A program made the position numbers and the translations under genes. 64,000 nucleotides of DNA, from positions 1,302,001-1,366,000 of the forward strand of contig NZ_CP008953.1 of NCBI RefSeq assembly GCF_000732925.1, read 5' to 3'. Source of the DNA: Amycolatopsis japonica. GTDB taxonomy: Bacteria > Actinomycetota > Actinomycetes > Mycobacteriales > Pseudonocardiaceae. Position 1 is the stretch's first letter, and each line of letters starts with the position of its first letter. Under the pieces are notes generated by a model that saw only the letters and a program-made list of their open reading frames with translations, searched no databases and was not told where the DNA came from. This document shows, one piece after another, positions 40,302 to 49,718 of the stretch.

Positions 40302-41435
40302 CTACTTGCCGTTTCGCAAGGTCAGGAGGGTGATCTCGCTCGGCGCGAAGACACGCAGCGGCGGTCCCCAGAAGCCGGTGCCGCGGCTCGTGTAGAGCTG
40401 CGTGCGCGCGCCGTGGCGCGAAAGGCCGGCCAGCACGGGCTGGTCGAGCCGGACCAGGAGATGGAACGGCCAGATCTGGCCGCCGTGGGTGTGTCCGGAG
40501 ATCTGGAGGTCGATACCCGCCTCCGCGGCCTGCTTGACCTGCTTCGGCTGGTGGGCGAGCAGGACGACCGGCGTGCTCGCGGCGACGCCGTCGAGCGCGG
40601 CGGGGAGGTCGGGGCCGTGGCCGGGCAGGCCGGAGGCGGCGCCGGTCGGGTCGTCGATCCCGGCGAAGACCAGTGTGTCGCCGCCCTGGTGGACGGGCAG
40701 ATGCCGGTTGTGCAGCGGCTCCCAGCCGAGGTCGCGCATATGGTCGAGCCAGGCCTGCGCCTCGCCGAAGTACTCGTGGTTGCCGGTGATGTAGAACTTG
40801 CCGAGTTTCGCCCGCACCTTCCCGAGTGGCGCGACCTGCTCTTGGCGCTTCGCAACTGAACCGTCGGCGAGGTCACCCGCGTGGGCCACGACGTCGGCGT
40901 CGAGTTCGTTCACCACTTCGACGACCTTCTCCGACCACTTCATCCGGTTCAGCGGGCCGAAATGGGTGTCGGTGATGATCGCGAAGCGGAGGCCGTCGAG
41001 TCCGGCGCCGAGGCGGGGGAGCACGACGTCGAGTTCCTTGAGCCTCGGCACGCGCCGGGCCTCGGCCATCCCGTACGCCGCCAGCGCCACGAAGGCCACC
41101 AGGACGACGCCGGACACAATGCCTGCCGCACTGTCCACTCCGGACACGGCGAGGATCAGCCGCAGTACGTTTCCGAGTACGGACAACGAGAACAGCAGCC
41201 AGATCAGCCCGAGGGAAAGGTCGCCGATCTTCGCGGCGAGGTCGCGCTGCCACGGGCCGTGGCCGAGGACCATGCACGCGGGCACGGCGAGGGCCGCGAC
41301 GGCGAACACGATCGTTCCGAGGACTTCGAGCGCGGCCGGGAGCTCGGGGGAGCCGATGATCGTCCACCACGGCACACCGAACAGGAGGGCGAGGACGGCG
41401 ATCAGCGCGGCGACGCGGACAAGGATGCGGGGCAT
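40302..41435 (-). CDS. Membrane-anchored metallophosphoesterase
   Basis: The 377-residue protein has about four N-terminal membrane helices (1-135), then a calcineurin-like domain: ITDTHFGPLNRMKW, AGDLADGSV, TGNHEYFGEA, LLAHQPKQV and SGHTHGGQIWPF, a full metal-ligand set. This is the YkuE/YaeI-like arrangement, which acts on lipid-linked or cyclic phosphodiesters such as UDP-diacylglucosamine relatives. The DUF998 promoter lies just beyond its stop. It is divergent from the membrane gene at 41574. Confidence 0.9.
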   Translation of the reverse strand: MPRILVRVAALIAVLALLFGVPWWTIIGSPELPAALEVLGTIVFAVAALAVPACMVLGHGPWQRDLAAKIGDLSLGLIWLLFSLSVLGNVLRLILAVSGVDSAAGIVSGVVLVAFVALAAYGMAEARRVPRLKELDVVLPRLGAGLDGLRFAIITDTHFGPLNRMKWSEKVVEVVNELDADVVAHAGDLADGSVAKRQEQVAPLGKVRAKLGKFYITGNHEYFGEAQAWLDHMRDLGWEPLHNRHLPVHQGGDTLVFAGIDDPTGAASGLPGHGPDLPAALDGVAASTPVVLLAHQPKQVKQAAEAGIDLQISGHTHGGQIWPFHLLVRLDQPVLAGLSRHGARTQLYTSRGTGFWGPPLRVFAPSEITLLTLRNGK

Positions 41436-41573
41436 GATGACGGCCAGACTAACAGCCCATTGGTCTCTACCGCCGTTTTCGCTGAGGGGCGTCTCAGGTA
41501 CGTAGACGGACGTACGCGCGGTGTCGCTTCACGGCCGACGCTTTCCTCGTCGCCGCGGAAGACACTCGACGGC

Positions 41574-42428
41574 ATGATGCGGACGATCGAACGTGTCGCC
41601 TACGCGACCGGGGCGCTCCTGTTCCTCAGCGGTCTCGTGCACGCGGTCGTGCTGATCGCGTCCGGCGGTTCGTGGACCGGGCCGCTGTCGATGCGGAAGG
41701 CGGTCACGTTCGGCCTTTCGTTCGGGCTGACGCTCGCCACCGTCGCCTGGGCGACGTCGTACGTCGCGGTCCGGCCACGCGTGCGGAACACGCTGCTCGG
41801 CGTGTTCACGGGGGCGAGTGTCGTGGAGACGGTGCTGGTGAGCATGCAGGCCTGGCGCGGGGTGCCGTCGCATTTCAACTTCGAGACCGGCTTCGACAAC
41901 GCCGTGTCGACGACGCTCGCGGCGGGCGGCGGCGTCATCATCCTGACGGCGGTGACCTTCACGGCCGCGGCGATGCGCGGCGAAGGGGAGACGACGGCGA
42001 GCATGCGGCTCGCGGTGCGGTTCGGGCTCGTCGCGCTCCTGGTGGCGCTGGGCGCGGGCGCGGCGATGATCGCGAGCGGCGTCGTCGAGGCGCGGGGCGG
42101 GAATCCGCAACTCGCGTACACCACCGCCGGCGCGCTGAAGCCGCTGCACGCGGTGGCGATGCACGCGATCCTCATCGTGCCGGGGCTCGCCTGGCTGCTG
42201 CGGTTCGCGGACTGGACGGAACGGCGGCGCGTGCGGCTGGTGTGGGTGGCGATCGGCGCCTACTCGGTGCTGACCGCGGTGGTGGGGCTGGAGTCGGTGA
42301 CCGGGGTTTCGCCGCTGGCGGCTTCGCCGGTGGAGATGGTGACTTCGGGACTGGCCCTGGTGGTGCTGGGGCTTATCGGTGCGGTGGCCGGCCGTGAAGC
42401 GGTTCGGCGTCGGTCCCGGCTGCCATGA
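41574..42428 (+). CDS. Seven-to-eight-helix membrane protein of unknown function
   Basis: The 284-residue hydrophobic protein has helices such as ATGALLFLSGLVHAVVLIASGG, LVALLVALGAGAAMIASGVV and LHAVAMHAILIVPGLAWLL, and histidines in several helices (VHAVV, LHAVAMHA) that might bind haem or a metal, although no family is certain. The ATG at 41574 (an ATG ATG pair) is the first start after a divergent promoter region. The palindrome 42421-42475 begins inside its last codons and contains the stop. Confidence 0.7.
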   Translation: MMRTIERVAYATGALLFLSGLVHAVVLIASGGSWTGPLSMRKAVTFGLSFGLTLATVAWATSYVAVRPRVRNTLLGVFTGASVVETVLVSMQAWRGVPSHFNFETGFDNAVSTTLAAGGGVIILTAVTFTAAAMRGEGETTASMRLAVRFGLVALLVALGAGAAMIASGVVEARGGNPQLAYTTAGALKPLHAVAMHAILIVPGLAWLLRFADWTERRRVRLVWVAIGAYSVLTAVVGLESVTGVSPLAASPVEMVTSGLALVVLGLIGAVAGREAVRRRSRLP

Positions 42429-42475
42429 AAGGTCCTTTCCTTGCAAATTTTGCAAGGAAAGGACCTTTCATGGCA
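42421..42475. terminator. 55-bp palindrome containing a stop codon
   Basis: Arms 42421-42447 and 42449-42475 are exact 27-base complements (TGCCATGAAAGG, TCCTTTCCTTGCAAA). The stop TGA at 42426-42428 of the membrane-protein gene is inside the left arm, and the UvrA-like stop is 5 bases to the right. It shares TCCTTTCCTTGCAAA with the element at 31328. Confidence 0.75.
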
Positions 42476-42479
42476 CGCG

Positions 42480-44741
<2,262 letters not shown>

Positions 44742-44762
44742 GGCTCTCCCCTGGTTGGAACT

Positions 44763-44810
44763 CTTTAGCCTGTAAAGTGAGGGTAGCAGAGGTTAGTTTA
44801 TGCTGTAAGG
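44763..44810. promoter_or_regulatory. Candidate TetR operator, dyad plus direct repeat
   Basis: CTTTA-gcctg-TAAAG (44763-44777) is a dyad. Its TTAGCCTGTAAAG half recurs as TTATGCTGTAAGG at 44798-44810 (10 of 13 the same), 33 bp or three helical turns away. Both lie in the 78-bp gap between the divergent UvrA-like and TetR genes. Confidence 0.5.
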
Positions 44811-44819
44811 AGTTGGCAA

Positions 44820-45602
44820 GTGGTCGTCTACGCGGCGCAGGGTGACCCTCGGCGGTCGATGGCACTGCTGTGGCGGACCGAGCCGCCGGACGCCGAGCGG
44901 CCCGGCCCCAAGCCGGGGCTTTCGGTGGAACTGATCGTCGAAACCGCCATCACCATCGCGGACGCCGAAGGCATGGCGGGCCTTTCGATGCGTGCGGTCG
45001 GGGACAGGCTCGGCCGGACGGCCATGGCGCTCTACACCTATGTCCCGAGCAAGAGCGAACTCGTCGATCTCATGTACGACAAGGCGCTCGCCGAGGTCTC
45101 GGTCGTTTACGACGGAGACGGCTGGCGCGCGGACGCCGCGCGCTGGGCCGAGGATCTCTGGGACTTCTACCTTCGGCACCCGTGGGTCCTGCAGGTCTCG
45201 CAGGCGCGGCCGGTGCTCGGGCCGAACGAGTACGTCGTGCTGGAAGCGCTGGTGAAGATCCTGCGCCGGACCGGGTTGCGCCCGGCGGCGCTGCGACGGC
45301 TGGTCAGCGCGCTGTACTCGTGCGTGCGAGAGCCCGCCAGGACGGCTTCGGAGGCCAGGCTCGCCGAAAAGGTGACAGGGCAATCCGACGACGAGTGGTG
45401 GCACGCGAGGTCCGCGCATCTGAAGGAGGTCTCGCCGGACTTCGCCGAGCGATTCCCGACGCTGACCTGGATGGAGGCCGAGCAGGCGTTCCGCATGGAG
45501 GACGAGACGGTGTCCTATCTGGAGCAGGAGGCGAGGGAGGCCTTCGAGTTCTCGCTGTCCGTCTTGCTGGACGGAATCGAAGTCGCGACCAAAGCGGAGT
45601 AG
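44820..45602 (+). CDS. TetR-family regulator (tetracycline-repressor-like C-terminal domain)
   Basis: The 260-residue protein has an HTH at about 37-85 (LIVETAITIADAEGMAGLSMRAVGDRLGRTAMALYTYVPSKSELVDLM). The C-terminal domain is of the TetR_C_33/TetR_C_1 kind (PARTASEARLAEKVTGQSDDEWW). The GTG at 44820 has AAGGAG nine bases upstream. An ATG at 44859 is a weaker start. It is divergent from the UvrA-like gene, its most likely target, and 10 bp upstream of the Ddn-like gene, which may be cotranscribed. Confidence 0.87.
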   Translation: MVVYAAQGDPRRSMALLWRTEPPDAERPGPKPGLSVELIVETAITIADAEGMAGLSMRAVGDRLGRTAMALYTYVPSKSELVDLMYDKALAEVSVVYDGDGWRADAARWAEDLWDFYLRHPWVLQVSQARPVLGPNEYVVLEALVKILRRTGLRPAALRRLVSALYSCVREPARTASEARLAEKVTGQSDDEWWHARSAHLKEVSPDFAERFPTLTWMEAEQAFRMEDETVSYLEQEAREAFEFSLSVLLDGIEVATKAE

Positions 45603-45612
45603 CCTTCTCCGC

Positions 45613-46044
45613 ATGCCCTCCGATTTCGCCTTGAAGACCATGAACGCCGTCCACCGCGTCATCCAGAAGGTCAGCGGCGGCCGCGCCGGCTGGCAGGTCG
45701 CCGGGATGACCGTCCTGGAACTGACCACCATCGGCCGCAAATCCGGCCAGCCGCGCACCGTCCTGCTGACCTCGCCGCTGCGCGAGGGCGACGCGTACGT
45801 CATCGTCGCCTCCCGCGGTGGCGACGACCAGCACCCGGCGTGGTTCCTCAACCTCCGCGACAACCCCGACGTCCAGGTCACGCTGAAGGGCGAGGCCGCG
45901 AAGCCGATGGTCGCGAGCGTCGCCGACGCCGATCTGCGCGCCCGCCTGTGGCCGAAGATCACCGCGGACTTCAAGAACTACGCGCAGTACCAGACCAAGA
46001 CCGACCGGGAGATCCCCGTCGTCCTGCTCTCGCCCAAGGCGTAA
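45613..46044 (+). CDS. F420-dependent nitroreductase/quinone reductase family (Ddn-like)
   Basis: The 143-residue split-barrel protein has MTVLELTTIGRKSGQPRTVLLTSPLREGDAYVIVASRGGDDQHPAWFLNL, the deazaflavin-dependent nitroreductase core. DNPDVQVTLKGEAAKPMVA and YAQYQTKTDREIPVVLL complete it. Family members use reduced F420 to reduce quinones or nitro compounds. The short N-terminal helix may reach the membrane. It lies in the same orientation between a TetR gene and the PNPOx-like/DosS-DosR-like genes. Confidence 0.88.
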   Translation: MPSDFALKTMNAVHRVIQKVSGGRAGWQVAGMTVLELTTIGRKSGQPRTVLLTSPLREGDAYVIVASRGGDDQHPAWFLNLRDNPDVQVTLKGEAAKPMVASVADADLRARLWPKITADFKNYAQYQTKTDREIPVVLLSPKA

Positions 46045-46066
46045 CCCGGCATCCCCCGCACGGGCC

Positions 46067-46096
46067 GGGTCCATCGGCCCTACCGGCGAGTCGGTA
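46067..46096 (+). promoter_or_regulatory. DosR-box-like dyads upstream of the PNPOx-like gene
   Basis: GGGTCCATCGGCCCT (46067-46081) resembles the mycobacterial DosR box GGGACTWWAGTCCC in length and symmetry, with several mismatches. It is followed by TACCG-gcgagt-CGGTA (46081-46096). The encoded response regulator 2 kb downstream is DosR-like, which makes the match worth noting. The assignment is tentative. Confidence 0.35.
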
Positions 46097-46144
46097 AGCC
46101 GGGGACCGTGGACCTCGACGCAGAGGAACTACGAGAACGCGGGG

Positions 46145-46624
46145 ATGCCGATGTCCGACTCCTTGGGTCTCGAAACGCTCGATCGCGAGCAGTGCCTGGC
46201 GCTGCTCGCGCGGGCCGGGCTCGGCCGGGTGGTGTTCACCTCCCGGGCCATGCCCGCCATCCAGCCGGCGCGGTTCGCGCTGCACCACGGCGCGATCGTG
46301 GTACGGACGCCGTCACAGAGCGCGCTGTTCGCCGGGGTACTCGACAGTGTGGTGGCCTTCGCCGTCGACGAGTTCGCCAAGGACCTGGGGACGGGCTGGT
46401 ACGTCACCGTCGTCGGCCGCGCCTCCGAGGTGCGCGACCCCCTGGTGATCGCCGAACTCGAGACCTTGCCGCTGGGCTGCTGGACCGGCCGGACGGACTC
46501 CCGGTATCTCCGGATCCCCATCGAGTCGGTAACCGGTCGAAGGATCCTCGGCGCTTGCAGTAACGAAGCACTGTCCGTGATCGACGCACCAGATGAGCGA
46601 TCCGGGCGCGTTTGTCATTCCTGA
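46145..46624 (+). CDS. Pyridoxamine 5'-phosphate oxidase-like (split-barrel flavin) protein
   Basis: The 159-residue protein is a PNPOx-like split barrel. LALLARAGLGRVVFTSRAMPAIQPARFALHHGAIVVRTPS is the flavin/F420-binding start, and VAFAVDEFAKDLGTGWYVTVVGRASEV the middle strands. Such small proteins in Actinobacteria often reduce or bind F420 or haem and are frequently DosR-regulated. A start at ATG 46145 is chosen; a second ATG is two codons on. It ends 30 bp before the sensor kinase. Confidence 0.82.
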   Translation: MPMSDSLGLETLDREQCLALLARAGLGRVVFTSRAMPAIQPARFALHHGAIVVRTPSQSALFAGVLDSVVAFAVDEFAKDLGTGWYVTVVGRASEVRDPLVIAELETLPLGCWTGRTDSRYLRIPIESVTGRRILGACSNEALSVIDAPDERSGRVCHS

Positions 46625-46654
46625 CCCCACTGCCCGGGGAGTTACTCCGGGACG

Positions 46655-48202
46655 GTGACGGCGGTGCGGCGGGTGAGTGCGGCGAGTGACGCCAAGGCGC
46701 CCAGGATTCTGGACGCGGTGGCGGGGATCGCCCACGATCTCAGCCTGTCCGACGTCCTGCGGCGGATGGTCGAATCCGCCTGCGAGCTGACGGGTGCGCC
46801 GTTCGGCGCGCTCAGCGTGCTCGATTCGGACGAGTTCATTCGCTTCGGCGAGGCCTGGGAGCGGCCGCCGTCCGACGACGACGCCCGCGTGGTGCCCATC
46901 CGGATGCGCGGCCGCATCTTCGGGATGCTGTACCTGGCGCGTAAACCGGACGGTGAGGAGTTCACCGAATCCGAGGACGACCTGCTCGTCGCGCTCACCG
47001 CGGCGGCCGGTGTGGTGATCGAGAACGCCGCGCTGTTCGACCAGGTGCAGCGGCGCGAGCGGTGGCTCGAAGCCTCGTACCACGTCACCGGCGCGCTCCT
47101 GACCGACCAGGATCTGACCGCGACCCTCCGCCTGATCGCCGAACGCGCGCGCGTCGTCGCCGGCGGTACCGCGGGCGCGGTGGCCCGGCCGCGCGGCGAC
47201 GGGCAGCTGGTCTTCGAGATCGTCGAGCCGCCGGGACCGGACTCGGACAAGCTCGCCGGTATCGCCGTGCCGACCGAGGGCACCGCGACCGGGATGGCGT
47301 TCACCACCGGAAAACCCGTCGTGGTCCGGGATTACGGCGAGAAGGTGGTCGAGTACCAGGGCGATCGCGGCGCCGTGATGCCCGCGGCGATCAAGGACCT
47401 CGACTCCACGGTCGCCGTTCCGCTGATCGTCGGCGAGGAGAAGCTCGGTGTCCTGCTGGTCGCGAAGTTCCGCGACCGGACCCCGTTCTCCGCCTACGAC
47501 GTCCAGCTGGCCGAGACCTTCGCCGCGCACGCCGCGCTCGCGGTCGAGTTCGCCCGCGCGCAACAGGACAGGCAGCGGCTCGCCGTCTTCGAAGACCGCG
47601 ACCGGATCGCCCGCGACCTGCACGACCTGGTGATCCAGCGGCTGTTCGCGATCGGGCTCGGGCTGGAGGGGCTCAGCAGGCTCGCGAGCGAACCCTCCGT
47701 CGCCGACCGGGTGACCGGCTTCGCGCACGAGATCGACCGCACCATCCGCGAGATCCGCAACAGCATCTTCTCCCTGCAGGAACCGGCGGAGGCACAGGGC
47801 AGCCTCCGGTCGGAGCTGCTGCGGGTCGCGCTGGACGCGGGCTGCGCGTCGGAGCCCCGGGTCGGGTTCGACGGGCCGCTCGATTCCACCGTGCCGGACA
47901 CGGTCCGCTCGGATCTCATCGCGACGCTGCGCGAAGCACTGTCCAATGTGGTCAGACATGCCGCGGCGACGACGGTCTCGGTCGACGTCTCGGTCGATCG
48001 CGACGGGCGGTGGCTCAAACTCTCGGTGGTGGACGACGGCGTCGGCATGCCTGCCGAACCCGGCCATCGCAGCGGGGTGGCGAACCTCGCCGAACGCGCG
48101 GCCCGGTGGAACGGGACGTTCCGCGTCGAGGCGCGGCCCGAAGGCGGCACGAGGCTCGACTGGTCGGTGGAACTGCCGGCCCGACAGGGGAGTGTGGGAT
48201 GA
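46655..48202 (+). CDS. GAF-domain sensor histidine kinase, DosS/DevS-like
   Basis: The 515-residue cytoplasmic kinase has two GAF domains (about 17-135 and about 150-300), a dimerisation/phosphoacceptor helix RDRIARDLHDLVIQRLFAIGLGLEGL (His near 323) and an HATPase domain (LREALSNVVRHAAATTV, DDGVGM). The order is that of mycobacterial DosS/DosT. The first GAF is about 40 residues shorter than usual: the stretch after ALSVLDSDEFIRFGEAWERP goes directly to VVPIRMRGRIFGMLYL. The GTG at 46655 is the start, and its stop overlaps the response regulator (ATGA). Confidence 0.9.
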   Translation: MTAVRRVSAASDAKAPRILDAVAGIAHDLSLSDVLRRMVESACELTGAPFGALSVLDSDEFIRFGEAWERPPSDDDARVVPIRMRGRIFGMLYLARKPDGEEFTESEDDLLVALTAAAGVVIENAALFDQVQRRERWLEASYHVTGALLTDQDLTATLRLIAERARVVAGGTAGAVARPRGDGQLVFEIVEPPGPDSDKLAGIAVPTEGTATGMAFTTGKPVVVRDYGEKVVEYQGDRGAVMPAAIKDLDSTVAVPLIVGEEKLGVLLVAKFRDRTPFSAYDVQLAETFAAHAALAVEFARAQQDRQRLAVFEDRDRIARDLHDLVIQRLFAIGLGLEGLSRLASEPSVADRVTGFAHEIDRTIREIRNSIFSLQEPAEAQGSLRSELLRVALDAGCASEPRVGFDGPLDSTVPDTVRSDLIATLREALSNVVRHAAATTVSVDVSVDRDGRWLKLSVVDDGVGMPAEPGHRSGVANLAERAARWNGTFRVEARPEGGTRLDWSVELPARQGSVG

Positions 48203-48846
48203 CGATTTCGGTGTTCCTCCTGGACGATCACGAACTCGTCCGCACCGGGCTCAAGACCGTTTTCGAGGCCGAAGACGATTTCACCGTGGTCGGCGAAGCG
48301 TCCACCGCCGCCGAGGCGTACGTGCGGATCCCCGCGGTCAAACCGCAGGTCGCGGTCCTCGACGTCCGGCTGCCGGACGGCGAGGGAGTGAGCGTCTGCC
48401 GGGAGATCCGGGCGTCCATCGACCCGCCGCCCGCCTGCCTGATGCTGACGTCCTATTCGGACGACGACGCCTTGTTCGGCGCGATCATGGCGGGCGCGGC
48501 GGGTTACATGCTCAAGCAGGTCTCCGGGGGCGCGCTCGTCAAGGCCGTCCGCACGGTCGCCGCGGGCGGATCGCTCCTGGACAGCACGCTGACGGCGTCG
48601 GTGATGAACCGGCTGCGCGGCGAGACCGACGCCCCGGACCCGCGGTACGAACAGCTGAGCCCGCAGGAGCGGCGGGTGCTCGACCACATCGCCGACGGGC
48701 TGACCAACCGCCAGATCGCGGAAAAGCTGTACCTGGCGGAGAAGACGGTCAAGAACTACGTGTCGTCCCTGCTGCACAAGCTCGGCTTCGAACGTCGCAC
48801 CTCCGCCGCCGTCTACGCCACCCAGCGCCGTAAGTCCTCTTCCTAG
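48199..48846 (+). CDS. NarL/DosR-like response regulator
   Basis: The 215-residue protein has a receiver domain with Asp55 (VLDVRLPDGEG), DD at 9-10, and T/K in LTSYS and LKQVSGG. A LuxR-type HTH at about 147-205 follows (LSPQERRVLDHIADGLTNRQIAEKLYLAEKTVKNYVSSLLHKL). The HTH and the long linker resemble DosR/DevR. It overlaps the kinase by 4 bp, so the pair is one two-component system. The last four bases overlap the end of the convergent sigma-factor gene. Confidence 0.92.
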   Translation: MTISVFLLDDHELVRTGLKTVFEAEDDFTVVGEASTAAEAYVRIPAVKPQVAVLDVRLPDGEGVSVCREIRASIDPPPACLMLTSYSDDDALFGAIMAGAAGYMLKQVSGGALVKAVRTVAAGGSLLDSTLTASVMNRLRGETDAPDPRYEQLSPQERRVLDHIADGLTNRQIAEKLYLAEKTVKNYVSSLLHKLGFERRTSAAVYATQRRKSSS

Positions 48847-49478
48847 AAGAAGGTGAAACCACCGGCGAAATCGGGATCCTCGCGCAGCACGCGGCGCAGT
48901 TCGTTGAGGGCCCGGTGCTGGGTGACGCGGACCGCGCCCGCGCTCGCCATACCCAGCGCGCCCGCGGTCTCTTCGGCGCTGTACCCGTGGATCACGCGCA
49001 GCACCAGCACGTCGCGCTGCTTCGCCGAGAGAACCTCGAACAGCCGGGACAGCCGGCGGCTGCGATCCGCCCTCTCGACCTCTTCGAACGTCGGGTTCCA
49101 CGGTCCGTCCTGTTCGGGCTCCGGATCGGGCACCGGCGCGGACGGGTCGCGCGCGAGGTTGCGGCGGACGTCGGCGACCTTGTGCGAGGCGATCCCGAAG
49201 ACGTACGGCAGGAAGCTGTTGTCCTGGTAGCTGTAGCGCGGTAACGCGACGAGGACGGCCATCAGGACCTCCTGTGCGCAGTCCTCGGCACCCGCGACGC
49301 CGCGTGTCGTCCCGCCCAGCCTGCCCGCGCAGTACCGGAACACGATCGGCCGGAGGAGGGCCAGCAGGCTCTCGACGGCCCGCCGGTCACCGCTGATCGC
49401 CGCGCGGATCAGCTCGCCGTCCGGTTCCCCCGGCCGGGGTACATAGGTGGGACGCACGGCTTCGGACACGGTCATCAC
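48843..49478 (-). CDS. ECF sigma factor (SigD/ShbA-like)
   Basis: The 211-residue sigma factor has region 2 (GDRRAVESLLALLRPIVFRYCAGRL...AEDCAQEVLMAVLVALPRY, FLPYVFGIASHKVADVRRN) and region 4 (LSAKQRDVLVLRVIHGYSAEETAGALGMASAGAVRVTQHRALNELRR). The pattern is close to mycobacterial SigD and streptomycete ShbA, the sigma factor that drives the principal sigma gene. No guaB or groEL neighbours are visible, so I leave the symbol blank. No anti-sigma gene follows. The start is GTG at 49478 or ATG one codon later. Confidence 0.87.
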   Translation of the reverse strand: MMTVSEAVRPTYVPRPGEPDGELIRAAISGDRRAVESLLALLRPIVFRYCAGRLGGTTRGVAGAEDCAQEVLMAVLVALPRYSYQDNSFLPYVFGIASHKVADVRRNLARDPSAPVPDPEPEQDGPWNPTFEEVERADRSRRLSRLFEVLSAKQRDVLVLRVIHGYSAEETAGALGMASAGAVRVTQHRALNELRRVLREDPDFAGGFTFF

Positions 49479-49615
49479 GCCGGATCGCCCGTTCTCGGCA
49501 CGCTCCTGTGCGTTCCCATCATCCCCACCTCCCGAAAGCCCCCAGCCCTCTTTGGCCCTTCCGACGTTACGGAGCGCGCCCGCGCGTCACACCGGTACAG
49601 CAGCCCGGAGTAGTC

Positions 49616-49629
49616 GGGTCTTTAGACCC
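49616..49629. promoter_or_regulatory. GGGTCT-TT-AGACCC dyad upstream of chitinase 1
   Basis: The 6-bp arms are perfect. It lies 31 bp before the dre-like site, and its GGTCT/AGACC core is that of a DasR site. It may be a second weak dre or part of the sigma-factor promoter. Confidence 0.4.
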
Positions 49630-49659
49630 TGGTGGGCCAGGGGTATGGACTTTCGCCAG

Positions 49660-49674
49660 ATTGGTCTAGACAAT
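49660..49674 (+). promoter_or_regulatory. dre-like DasR-binding site of chitinase 1
   Basis: ATTGGTCTAGACAAT contains the 8-bp palindrome GTCTAGAC and matches the dre consensus A(C/T)TGGTCTAGACCA over its first 12 positions. It lies about 45 bp before the start codon of a GH18 chitinase. DasR is the GntR-type repressor of chitin/GlcNAc genes in actinomycetes. The regulator gene is not in this window. Confidence 0.75.
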
Positions 49675-49718
49675 TAGCCCAGCGCGGCGGCAGGCCGCCC
49701 TTTCACGGAGGAATCGCG

